Position numbers and translations under genes: made by a program. 56,330 bases of DNA from NCBI GenBank assembly GCA_016191235.1, contig JACPOZ010000041.1:1-56330 (forward strand), given 5' to 3'. This DNA comes from Gammaproteobacteria bacterium. GTDB lineage: Bacteria; Pseudomonadota; Gammaproteobacteria; Ga0077554; Ga007554. The notes under the pieces were generated by a model. The model had not been told where the DNA came from, made no database searches, and worked only from the letters and a program-made list of their open reading frames with translations. The first letter of the stretch is position 1. Each line of letters begins with the position of its first letter. This document shows, piece by piece, positions 8,969-17,604 of this stretch.

Positions 8969-10444
8969 TTGCTGTCAGCAGTTGAAAAAACCAGGTTACG
9001 GGTTTCGAAAAGTACCGAGGCGAAGAGAAAATCGCAGCTTGGTCAGTTTCTAACGCCCGCAAGAACAGCGCAGTATATGGCGGGCTTGTTTTATCCCGCG
9101 ACAGATGGTGTTTGTCGTTTGCTTGATCCCGGAGCCGGCATTGGTTCGCTCTCCAGTGCTTTCCTTGAGCGGTGTGTCTCTGGTAATTTGTCATTTAGTA
9201 AAGTGAAAATTACTGCTTTTGAATTTGACGAGATTCTCCATAAAGAATTAGAAAATACGTTTGCGAGTTACGCCGGACGAGTACCGCTTTCTTACGAAAT
9301 AGTTGGCGGTGACTTTATTGAGGAGGCTATCAATAAAATCCAATTTGATCATAACTATAATTTCTCTCATGCCATTCTTAATCCTCCCTACAAGAAGATA
9401 AGCAGTGACTCTCGCCACCGCTTGCTACTTCGGCAGGCAGGAATAGAGACAGTTAATTTATATTCAGCTTTTGTTGCCCTGGCGCTGGCGTTGATGGCGC
9501 CAGGCGGTCAGGTTGTGGCGATCATCCCTCGAAGTTTCTGCAATGGGCCGTATTACCGTCCTTTCCGCAACTTTATTTTGGGTCGCGCCGCAATTCGGCA
9601 GATGCACTTGTTTGAGTCACGAAACACGGCATTTAAGGATGATGACGTCTTGCAAGAGAACATCATCATCATGTTTGAGTGCGGCGGCCAACAAGGCGAT
9701 GTAAGGGTTACGACCTCAACTGATGACGGTTTCGTTGATCTTGTGGCGCACACCTATCCCTTTGACCGTATAGTTTTCCCGGATGACTCAGAGCGCTTTA
9801 TCCATGTGCCCACCTCGCCGGAGCGCAACGCAGTTGAGCTATCTTCCACAGTCCGATATTCGTTAGAGGAACTCGGCATCCAAGTATCTACCGGCCCAGT
9901 GGTAGATTTTCGCCTGAAAGATCACCTGCGTGGCATGCCAGAACCAGGCACCGTTCCCTTACTCTACCCGGGGCACTTTAGTGGCCAGCGTACTGAATGG
10001 CCGAAAAAAGATATGAAAAAACCAAACGCCATTCTTCGCAACCTGGATACGGAAAAGTGGCTTTTCCCTAATGGCTTCTATTGCGTGGTTCGTCGCTTCT
10101 CATCCAAGGAAGAGAAACGACGTATTATGGCGAGCGTGGTGCAGCCGGATACCTTTCCCAATGCGGAAGTGCTTGGCTTCGAAAATCATCTAAATGTATT
10201 TCACGAGAGCAAGCATGGCTTGCCGGAGCCTCTGGCGCGAGGCTTGGCCGTCTTCCTCAACACAACCGCCGTGGATGAATGTTTCCGGCGTTTCAATGGT
10301 CACACTCAGGTCAACGCAACTGACCTCAAGAAAATGAAATTTCCAAGCCGCGAGGTGCTCATGGCCTTAGGAAAAATGGCAAAGGGTCTTCCAAGTGACC
10401 AGCAGGCAATCGATCATTTAGTTGAAGGGCTACAAGAAGCGTGA
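8969..10444 (+). CDS. Type II N6-adenine DNA methyltransferase (PstI/BsuBI-like)
   Basis: The modification half of a restriction-modification pair; it methylates adenine so that host DNA is not cut. The 491-residue protein has QLGQFLTPARTAQYMAGLF near the N-terminus, the SAM-binding motif LLDPGAGIGSLSSAF (residues 51-65) and the catalytic NPPY motif (138-141). It starts at TTG 8969 with AAGGA nine bases before. The coding sequence is visibly richer in A+T than its neighbours. The stop overlaps the GTG of the nuclease by 4 bases. A CTGCAG target is inferred from the partner nuclease. Confidence 0.88.
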   Translation: MLSAVEKTRLRVSKSTEAKRKSQLGQFLTPARTAQYMAGLFYPATDGVCRLLDPGAGIGSLSSAFLERCVSGNLSFSKVKITAFEFDEILHKELENTFASYAGRVPLSYEIVGGDFIEEAINKIQFDHNYNFSHAILNPPYKKISSDSRHRLLLRQAGIETVNLYSAFVALALALMAPGGQVVAIIPRSFCNGPYYRPFRNFILGRAAIRQMHLFESRNTAFKDDDVLQENIIIMFECGGQQGDVRVTTSTDDGFVDLVAHTYPFDRIVFPDDSERFIHVPTSPERNAVELSSTVRYSLEELGIQVSTGPVVDFRLKDHLRGMPEPGTVPLLYPGHFSGQRTEWPKKDMKKPNAILRNLDTEKWLFPNGFYCVVRRFSSKEEKRRIMASVVQPDTFPNAEVLGFENHLNVFHESKHGLPEPLARGLAVFLNTTAVDECFRRFNGHTQVNATDLKKMKFPSREVLMALGKMAKGLPSDQQAIDHLVEGLQEA

Positions 10445-11397
10445 CAACAAAAGAAAAACGTATAGCCGAAGCATTGAGCATTCTCAAAGCTCTCGGAATG
10501 CCGAATGAGCAACTCAACGACAGGACGGCAATTTGTCTGTTGGCGCTTCTCGATCTTCCGCCCAAGAGACGCTGGGGTGACGCAAAAAACCCGATGCTTG
10601 GTATCCGTGCAATTCTTGACTTTGCACGAGAGAAACTCGATAGAAATTACGCTGAGAACACACGAGAGAGTGTGCGCAAGCACAGCGTTAAACAGCTCGT
10701 ATCAGCAGGTGTGCTACTGCACAATCCCGATAAACCAGATAGGGCGGTCAATAGCTCTGAAAACTGCTACCAAATTGAGGAGCATACCCTCGCACTCCTA
10801 AAACAGTTCGGTTCAAAGACGTGGGGCGGTTCGCTAGAAACTTACCTTGCGACCCATGGGACACTCGCCGCACAATACGCGAGCGCACGAGAACTTCATC
10901 GTATCCCGGTACAGGTGAAGGCTGGGCAGAAAATAACGATCAGTGCTGGCGAGCATTCCGACCTCATTCGCTCCATCATTGAGGATTTCGGATCGTTTTA
11001 CGCGCCGGGCGGAGAGCTTGTTTACGTTGGTGATGCTGGGACAAAGTGGGGATACTTCGACCAAGAACTCCTTGCTTCGCTCGGAGTGAAGGTCGGGCAC
11101 CATGGGAAGATGCCCGATGTCATCATCTACTACCGAAAGAAGAATTGGCTGATTCTAGTTGAGGCGGTCGCTAGCAGCGGACCCGTTGATGGAGGTCGTC
11201 ACGCTGAGCTTGCTGTTCTATTCAAGAATTCAAAGGCCGGTCTTGTCTATGTGACTGCTTTCCCTGATCGTGGTGAAGTCTTCCGGAAGTTTCTTTCAGT
11301 CGTGGCATGGGAAACCGAGGTCTGGTGTGCGAGTGACCCTACGCACCTTATCCACTTCAATGGCATACGGTTTCTTGGCCCTTACAATGCGCCCTAA
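10441..11397 (+). CDS. Type II restriction endonuclease, BsuBI/PstI family
   Basis: A 318-residue protein whose C-terminal half matches the BsuBI/PstI nuclease family as remembered: VGDAGTKWGYFDQELLASLG, then HGKMPDVIIYYRKKNWLILV and EAVASSGPVDGGRHAEL, the last two carrying the PD...(E)x(A/K)-type active site. The N-terminal half is a DNA-binding helical domain. The GTG start overlaps the methyltransferase stop (GTGA). BsuBI and PstI cut CTGCAG; the same specificity is likely but not proven. CTGCAG sites occur in this window (for example 25811 and 27153), so the host would need the methylase. Confidence 0.88.
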   Translation: MTTKEKRIAEALSILKALGMPNEQLNDRTAICLLALLDLPPKRRWGDAKNPMLGIRAILDFAREKLDRNYAENTRESVRKHSVKQLVSAGVLLHNPDKPDRAVNSSENCYQIEEHTLALLKQFGSKTWGGSLETYLATHGTLAAQYASARELHRIPVQVKAGQKITISAGEHSDLIRSIIEDFGSFYAPGGELVYVGDAGTKWGYFDQELLASLGVKVGHHGKMPDVIIYYRKKNWLILVEAVASSGPVDGGRHAELAVLFKNSKAGLVYVTAFPDRGEVFRKFLSVVAWETEVWCASDPTHLIHFNGIRFLGPYNAP

Positions 11398-11521
11398 TAA
11401 TCGCTCAACACGGATGTGTAAAAGCTGGGCGTCGTTCTGCATATGCACGCCAGTGGACTCAAGCTATATGCGTCATCGGTGCTTTTGTGCTGGTTTTTTG
11501 TCCTAAACCCGACCTCACACC

Positions 11522-12532
11522 ATGCGAAATATCCTGTTCAAACTTACCGGTTTCCTTGTCCTGTTCGGCAGCTTTGCCTTCGGCTGGCTGTACATGGATA
11601 TGACGCAATTCGTCGAAACACCGTTGCACATTCCGGAAAAGAGCGTCTCTTATACCGTCATGCCTGGCGCCGGTTTGAAGGAGGTTGCAAGAGATCTTGC
11701 GCAGCGCGGCATGATTGATCACCCCACCTATCTCGTATGGCTGGCGCGCTGGCAGGGCAAGGAGCACTCTATCAAGGCCGGTGAATACCAGTTGACCTCC
11801 GTGATGACTCCTGTGGAACTGCTGGACAATCTCGTGACGGGCAAGGTAGTGGGATATGCGCTGACTATCGTGGAAGGCTGGAACTTCCGGCAGGTGATGG
11901 CCGCCGTCAACAGCCACCCGAAGTTGATACACACCCTGTCCGGGTTGACGGATCGGCAGATCATGGCCAAGCTGGGCTGGCCGGACCAACACCCGGAAGG
12001 CCGTTTTTACCCGGATACCTACCAGTTTTCCGGCAATTTCACTGATGTTGCGTTTTTGCAGCGCGCCTACCGTTTGATGAGCCAGCGCCTGGATGAGGCC
12101 TGGCAAAAGCGCAGCCCGGACCTGCCTTATAAAACACCTTATGAGGCGCTGACCATGGCCTCCATCGTCGAGAAAGAAACCGCCGCACCTGCCGAGCGCC
12201 CTATGATTGCGGGCGTATTCATCCGCCGCCTGAAAATCGGTATGCCGCTGGCCACCGATCCCACCATTATTTACGGCCTGGGCGACGCTTTTGACGGTAA
12301 CCTGCGCAAGCATGACCTTATGACGGATAACCCGTACAATACCTATCTGCGCCGTGGCCTACCGCCCACGCCGATCGCCATGCCCGGCGGCGATGCCCTG
12401 CAAGCCGCAGTGCATCCGGCGCCAGGCAAGGCCTTGTATTTTGTGGCGCGAGGTGATGGCAGCCACTATTTTTCGGAAACACTGCAAGAGCATAGCAATG
12501 CGGTGAGGAAGTATCAGTTGGGAGATCATTGA
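11522..12532 (+). CDS. mltG: Endolytic murein transglycosylase MltG
   Basis: MltG (YceG) cleaves nascent glycan strands and ends peptidoglycan polymerisation at the inner membrane. The 336-residue protein has one N-terminal membrane segment (about residues 5-24), a LysM-like region and the catalytic Glu in MASIVEKETA, followed by PTPIAMPGGDALQAA. It normally follows pabC directly; here the restriction pair lies between. Its stop is followed at once by nagZ. Confidence 0.94.
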   Translation: MRNILFKLTGFLVLFGSFAFGWLYMDMTQFVETPLHIPEKSVSYTVMPGAGLKEVARDLAQRGMIDHPTYLVWLARWQGKEHSIKAGEYQLTSVMTPVELLDNLVTGKVVGYALTIVEGWNFRQVMAAVNSHPKLIHTLSGLTDRQIMAKLGWPDQHPEGRFYPDTYQFSGNFTDVAFLQRAYRLMSQRLDEAWQKRSPDLPYKTPYEALTMASIVEKETAAPAERPMIAGVFIRRLKIGMPLATDPTIIYGLGDAFDGNLRKHDLMTDNPYNTYLRRGLPPTPIAMPGGDALQAAVHPAPGKALYFVARGDGSHYFSETLQEHSNAVRKYQLGDH

Positions 12533-13576
12533 ATGTCGTTAGGCCCCTTAATGCTCGGTGTGTCCGGGCTTGCGCTGACACCCGAAGAACGCGAGATGCT
12601 CCTGCATCCTCTGGTCGGGGGCGTTATTTTATTCACCCGTAATTACGCAGATCCTGTGCAGGTTGAGGCGCTGGTTGCGGAGATACATGCGTTGCGCGCG
12701 CCGCACCTGTTGGTGGCGGTGGATCACGAAGGGGGGCGGGTGCAGCGGTTTCGTAATGGTTTTACGCGTCTGCCGCCCATGCGTGATGTGGGTGTGATTT
12801 ATGAACATGATCCCAGGCGCGCCAAAGGGTTGGCTGAGATTATCGGCTGGCTGATGGCGGTGGAGTTGCGCGCCGTGGGGGTGGATTTCAGTTTTGCGCC
12901 AGTGCTGGATCTGGATCATGGCGTGAGCGGAGTGATCGGTGATCGCGCCTTTCACCGTAGCCCTGAAATTGTCGCCGATCTCGCCCATGCCTATATGTCC
13001 GGCATGAACCGCGCTGGCATGGCGGCAACGGGCAAGCACTTTCCCGGCCATGGTGCGGTGGCGCCTGATTCGCATGTCGATGTCGCGGTGGATGAGCGCA
13101 GTTACAACGATATCTATCTCGACGATATCGTGCCCTTCGAGCGCATGATCCATTATGGCTTGGCGGCGATCATGCCCGCGCATATCATTTACCCGAATGT
13201 TGCCCCTGAACCTGCGGGTTTTTCGCGTTTCTGGATGCAGGAGGTGTTGCGCAAACGCTTGGGCTTTCAGGGCGTGATATTCAGTGACGATCTGGAGATG
13301 GAGGGCGCGAGCGTCGCCGGTGACATCGTGGACCGTGCCCATGCGGCATTGGATGCCGGGTGTGACATGGTGCTGGCGTGTAATGATTTCAATGCCATGG
13401 CAAAGTTGCTGGACGGGATGCGCAGCCATGATGATCCGGCGTCCCACTTCCGCCTGGTGCGCATGCACGGACGCAACCCCGTCAGCCGCACGCAACTGCG
13501 TAGCGACCCTACCTGGAAGCAGGCGGTGATGGCGATGGAAGAGGGTATACAGCCGAAGACGCTGGATTTGCTGTGA
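12533..13576 (+). CDS. nagZ: Beta-N-acetylhexosaminidase NagZ
   Basis: A GH3 enzyme that removes N-acetylglucosamine from muropeptides during cytoplasmic cell-wall recycling. The 347-residue protein has the family motifs DHEGGRVQRFR, GKHFPGHGAVAPDSH (loop with the catalytic His) and the nucleophile Asp in IFSDDLEMEGA. The gene abuts mltG. It belongs with AmpD and AmpE (40401-41880) in the same recycling pathway and, in bacteria with AmpR, in beta-lactamase induction. Confidence 0.95.
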   Translation: MSLGPLMLGVSGLALTPEEREMLLHPLVGGVILFTRNYADPVQVEALVAEIHALRAPHLLVAVDHEGGRVQRFRNGFTRLPPMRDVGVIYEHDPRRAKGLAEIIGWLMAVELRAVGVDFSFAPVLDLDHGVSGVIGDRAFHRSPEIVADLAHAYMSGMNRAGMAATGKHFPGHGAVAPDSHVDVAVDERSYNDIYLDDIVPFERMIHYGLAAIMPAHIIYPNVAPEPAGFSRFWMQEVLRKRLGFQGVIFSDDLEMEGASVAGDIVDRAHAALDAGCDMVLACNDFNAMAKLLDGMRSHDDPASHFRLVRMHGRNPVSRTQLRSDPTWKQAVMAMEEGIQPKTLDLL

Positions 13577-13594
13577 TCCTGCAACGGCTATAAT

Positions 13595-14653
13595 GTGTCA
13601 ACCGATTTCACCAAGCTTGCCGCCGACATCAAACGATGGGGGCAGGCGCTGGGTTTTCAGCAGGTCGGCATTGCCGACACCCGACTGGAAGAGGCTGAAG
13701 TTCATTTGATGACTTGGCTGGATGCGGGCCATCATGGAGAGATGGAATATATGGCGCGTCATGGCAGCAAGCGCAGCCGGCCCGAGGAGTTGCAGCCAGG
13801 CACGTTGCGCGTTATCTCGGCGCGCATGGATTATCTACCGCCCTCGGGTGCCGATCCTGAATCTGTCTTGGCAGACGCAAGCCTGGGCTATATTTCACGT
13901 TATGCCTTGGGCCGTGATTATCACAAGGTGTTGCGCAGACGCTTGCAAAAACTCGCGCAGCGTATTGGCGAGGCAGCGGGGCCGTTCAACTACCGCGCTT
14001 TCGCCGACAGCGCGCCGGTGCTTGAAAAGGCCCTCGCGCAAAAGGCCGGGCTGGGATGGATTGGTAAACACACTAACCTGATTAATCAGCATGCGGGTTC
14101 GTGGTTTTTTCTCGGTGAGTTATATACTGATCTGCCACTGCCGGTGGATACTCCGGCGCATAACCACTGCGGCACATGCCGGGCCTGTATCGACGTGTGC
14201 CCGACGCAGGCCATCATTGGCCCCTATCGGCTCGACGCGCGCCGCTGTATTTCTTATCTCACCATCGAGCTGCGCGGACCTATTCCTGTCGAGTTCCGGC
14301 CATTGATTGGAAACAGGATATATGGCTGTGACGATTGCCAGCTTTTCTGCCCGTGGAATCGCTTTGCCCTACCCACTGGCGAACGCGATTTCTCACCCCG
14401 CGCCGACCTGGATGCGCCGCAGCTAGTCGAATTATTCGCCTGGAGCGAAGAGAAGTTTTTACAACGCACCGAAGGTTCGGCGATACGCCGCATCGGATAC
14501 GAATGCTGGTTGCGCAACATCGCTGTGGCACTCGGCAATGCCCCTTCCACCCCCTCCAATATCGCTGCCCTTCAGGCGCGGGCCGATCACCCTTCTGCAT
14601 TGGTGCGCGAGCATGTGCAATGGGCGCTGGCACAGCACGTGACCTTATGTTGA
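13595..14653 (+). CDS. queG: Epoxyqueuosine reductase
   Basis: QueG carries out the last step of queuosine synthesis in tRNA, using cobalamin and two [4Fe-4S] clusters. The 352-residue protein has the ferredoxin motif CGTCRACIDVCPTQAI and a second cluster motif CDDCQLFCPWNRF. It starts at GTG 13595; the overlapping ATG at 13593 is in another frame. The stop overlaps the ATG of the next gene. Together with QueA at 39365 the window covers two queuosine steps. Confidence 0.94.
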   Translation: MSTDFTKLAADIKRWGQALGFQQVGIADTRLEEAEVHLMTWLDAGHHGEMEYMARHGSKRSRPEELQPGTLRVISARMDYLPPSGADPESVLADASLGYISRYALGRDYHKVLRRRLQKLAQRIGEAAGPFNYRAFADSAPVLEKALAQKAGLGWIGKHTNLINQHAGSWFFLGELYTDLPLPVDTPAHNHCGTCRACIDVCPTQAIIGPYRLDARRCISYLTIELRGPIPVEFRPLIGNRIYGCDDCQLFCPWNRFALPTGERDFSPRADLDAPQLVELFAWSEEKFLQRTEGSAIRRIGYECWLRNIAVALGNAPSTPSNIAALQARADHPSALVREHVQWALAQHVTLC

Positions 14654-15600
14654 CTGTCCTGCTTGACCGCGGCGCGATGGATTGCGGAGATCTGGAGCTT
14701 GGCGCGCTTGAGCGTACACTGCCTGATTGGTGCTCATATGAGTCTACTCATGACGCCGAGGTGGCCGGGCGAATCACGGGTGCGACGGTGGTGATCAGCA
14801 ACAAGGTCCGGCTGGATGAAGCGGCGTTGCGAAACGCGCCACAGCTGCGCCTGATCTGCATCGCCGCCACGGGCACCAATCACGTGGATCTGGAGGCGGC
14901 CAGGCGCCACGGGATTGCCGTGTGCAACGTGCGTGGCTATGCCACGCCCTCCGTGGTGCAGCATGTCTTCGCTTTGATTCTGGCGCTTTCGATTCGTCTG
15001 CCGGATTATCAAAGGGCGCTGCGTGAAGGCCGCTGGCAGGCGAGCGCGCAGTTTTGCCTGCTGGATTATCCGATCCGCGAGATCGCCGGAAAGACGCTGG
15101 GCATTATCGGTTACGGCGAGCTGGGGCAGGCGGTGGCGCGGGTTGCCGAGGCATTTGGGATGACGGTACTGGTAGCGCAACGCGCGGGCGCCCGTGCAGC
15201 GCCGGGACGGATGCCCCTGCACGAGATGTTGCCCCAGCTCGATGTACTCAGCCTGCACTGCCCGCTCGCGCCCGAAACGCGCGGCCTTATCGGCGTGCAG
15301 GAATTGGCGCTGATGAAACCCGATGCCCTGCTCATCAACACCGCGCGTGGCGGCATCGTGGACGAGGAAGCGCTGGCAGAGGCGCTGCGTAACGGCAGAC
15401 TCGGCGGGGCGGGGGTGGATGTGCTGCGCGAGGAACCGCCGGTACATGGCAATCCGCTGTTGACGTGCGATGTGCCGAACCTGATTGTTACACCGCATAT
15501 CGCCTGGGCGAGCCGTGAAGCGCGTCAGCGTCTGGTTAACGAAACAGCCGAAAATATCAGAGCGTTTTTCTCGGGTATTGAGCGCAACAGAGTTGTATAA
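14647..15600 (+). CDS. D-2-hydroxyacid dehydrogenase (glycerate-dehydrogenase-like)
   Basis: A 317-residue NAD-dependent D-2-hydroxyacid dehydrogenase. It shows the NAD site GIIGYGELGQAVARVAEAFG, the catalytic Arg in NTARGGIVDE, a Glu near VDVLREEPP and the catalytic His in TPHIAWASREARQR. It resembles hydroxypyruvate/glycerate dehydrogenases, but the substrate cannot be fixed. An in-frame extension upstream to 14335 lies inside queG, so the ATG at 14647 overlapping the queG stop is preferred. Confidence 0.87.
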   Translation: MLTVLLDRGAMDCGDLELGALERTLPDWCSYESTHDAEVAGRITGATVVISNKVRLDEAALRNAPQLRLICIAATGTNHVDLEAARRHGIAVCNVRGYATPSVVQHVFALILALSIRLPDYQRALREGRWQASAQFCLLDYPIREIAGKTLGIIGYGELGQAVARVAEAFGMTVLVAQRAGARAAPGRMPLHEMLPQLDVLSLHCPLAPETRGLIGVQELALMKPDALLINTARGGIVDEEALAEALRNGRLGGAGVDVLREEPPVHGNPLLTCDVPNLIVTPHIAWASREARQRLVNETAENIRAFFSGIERNRVV

Positions 15601-15723
15601 CACGTTGCTGTTTATAGGAAATCCTTGCTTCCTGTAAACGGGTTGGTATTATGGTGTAAGCAGGTTTTGATAGTTGTTCCGCCACCGGTTGGAGAAGTGG
15701 AAAGACGTTAAAGGAAGTACTAG

Positions 15724-17604
15724 ATGAAAGTTGTGAATCGTCGTCTTGCCATTGCCGTACATGACCTGTGTATGGTCTTGCTGGCATGGAGTTCAGCCTA
15801 TCTTGTCAGGCACAGCTTTTCTTTTCAGGCCGTGGAGGGCGCCGCCTTCATGCAGATGCTGGTGGTGGTTGCTGCCGCCCAGGGGCTGGTGCTGTGGTGG
15901 ACCGGTCTGTACCGCGGGCTGTGGCGTTTCGCCAGTGTCCCGGATCTTTGGAATATCCTGCGCGCCGCTGTGATAGGCGGTTTGGCGGTCAGTCTTGCGC
16001 TGTTTCTGTTTAACCGCCTTGATGGCGTACCGCGTACCACGCTGGCCCTGTATCCCCTCTTTCTTGTGTTCCTGCTGGGTGCGCCGCGCCTGATCTATCG
16101 TGTCTGGAAAGACCGCAGTCTTAACCTGAGTTCCGCCCCTGAGTGCAAGCGGGTGTTGATTCTGGGTGCAGGCCGGGCGGGCGAGATGCTGGCGCGCGAT
16201 ATGCGGCGGGACAATGAATGCGTACCCGTCGGTTTTCTGGATGATAATCCGCAGCTCAAGGGCGCCAAGGTGCATGGCATGCCGGTGTTGGGTACCCTCG
16301 ATCAGGTGGCACGGGTCGTCGATGAGATGGGCGTGGATGTGGTGGTGATCGCCATCCCCTCGGCGAACAATGCCCAGGTGCGGCGCGTGGTCGAATTGTG
16401 CGAACAGGCCAGCGTGGTGTTCAGAATCCTGCCGCGTATGCAGGATCTGGTGTCTGGCATGGTAAGCGTGCGGGATCTGCGCGAGGTGGCTATCGATGAC
16501 CTGCTGGGCCGTGAGCCGGTGTCGCTGGATTGGCAGTCGATCAGTAACGGGCTGGCTGGCAAGACCGTCCTGATAAGCGGCGCGGGAGGTTCTATCGGCT
16601 CCGAACTGTGCCGGCAGATCGCACGCCTGGGGCCGGCCTCGCTGGTGCTGTTTGAGCGTGGCGAGTTCAATCTCTACAGCATCGAAATGGAATTGCGCCG
16701 CACGTATCCAGACCTGGTGCTGCATGCCTGCCTGGGCGATGTCTGCGACAAGGTCGCCGTCGAGTATGTGGTGAGCAAATACTGCCCTGAAATGATCTTC
16801 CACGCCGCTGCCTATAAACATGTCCCCATGCTCCAGAGCCAGGCACGCGAAGGTGTGCGCAACAATGTGCTCGGTACCAAGACGTTGGCACTGGCGGCGG
16901 ATAAATACGGTTGCGCCAATTTCGTGATGATTTCTACTGACAAGGCGGTCAACCCCACCAATGTGATGGGCGCCAGCAAGCGGGTCGCCGAGATTTTCTG
17001 CCAGATGCTGGACCGGCGTTCGAGCACGCGCTTTATCACTGTGCGATTTGGCAATGTGCTGGGTTCGGCGGGCAGTGTTGTGCCGCTGTTCCAAAAGCAG
17101 ATCGCGGCAGGCGGTCCGGTCACCGTAACCCATCCTGAGATCACCCGTTATTTCATGACTATCCCCGAGGCCTGTCAGCTCATTATGCAGGCGGGCGTGA
17201 TAGGGCAGGGCGGTGAGATCTTCGTGCTGGACATGGGGGAGCCGGTCAAGATCGGCTATCTTGCCGAGCAGATGATCCGCCTGTCGGGCAAGATCCCCGG
17301 AGAGGATGTGCAGATTGTGTATACGGGTTTGCGGCCGGGTGAGAAGCTGTATGAGGAATTGTTTTATGCGCAGGAAGGACTGACCGAAACCGGGCATGAC
17401 AAAATCATGCTCGCGCAGAGCCGCGATGTCGATTGGTACTATTTAAATGAGACCGTCGACGCGATGGAACAGGCGAGCAAGGACTATGACGAGGCGCAAT
17501 TCGTGCCTTTGCTAAAGCTGCTGGTGCCTGAAATGGGCGAGTCGCCTGCGCTCCCTGTGGTACCGCCATCCAATGTGGTTGTGCTCAAGCGCGGCAAAAG
17601 GTGA
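15724..17604 (+). CDS. WbpM/CapD-like UDP-sugar 4,6-dehydratase, membrane-anchored
   Basis: A 626-residue polysaccharide-biosynthesis enzyme. Four membrane segments lie in residues 10-120, a first nucleotide-binding domain starts at RVLILGAGRAGEMLARDM (about 143-160), and the catalytic Rossmann domain starts at VLISGAGGSIGSELC. The active-site stretch is STDKAVNPTNVMGASKR, with the Met-for-Tyr replacement typical of the large WbpM/PglF/CapD branch. The likely product is a UDP-4-keto-6-deoxy-hexosamine for surface glycans. No other glycan genes are adjacent. Its end overlaps the convergent kinase gene by 20 bases. Confidence 0.9.
   Translation: MKVVNRRLAIAVHDLCMVLLAWSSAYLVRHSFSFQAVEGAAFMQMLVVVAAAQGLVLWWTGLYRGLWRFASVPDLWNILRAAVIGGLAVSLALFLFNRLDGVPRTTLALYPLFLVFLLGAPRLIYRVWKDRSLNLSSAPECKRVLILGAGRAGEMLARDMRRDNECVPVGFLDDNPQLKGAKVHGMPVLGTLDQVARVVDEMGVDVVVIAIPSANNAQVRRVVELCEQASVVFRILPRMQDLVSGMVSVRDLREVAIDDLLGREPVSLDWQSISNGLAGKTVLISGAGGSIGSELCRQIARLGPASLVLFERGEFNLYSIEMELRRTYPDLVLHACLGDVCDKVAVEYVVSKYCPEMIFHAAAYKHVPMLQSQAREGVRNNVLGTKTLALAADKYGCANFVMISTDKAVNPTNVMGASKRVAEIFCQMLDRRSSTRFITVRFGNVLGSAGSVVPLFQKQIAAGGPVTVTHPEITRYFMTIPEACQLIMQAGVIGQGGEIFVLDMGEPVKIGYLAEQMIRLSGKIPGEDVQIVYTGLRPGEKLYEELFYAQEGLTETGHDKIMLAQSRDVDWYYLNETVDAMEQASKDYDEAQFVPLLKLLVPEMGESPALPVVPPSNVVVLKRGKR

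Noticed and set aside
15793..17397. A 534-codon minus-strand open frame opposite the WbpM-like gene
   Set aside because: Antisense shadow with His-rich low-complexity composition; the plus-strand gene has both nucleotide-binding motifs and the active site.
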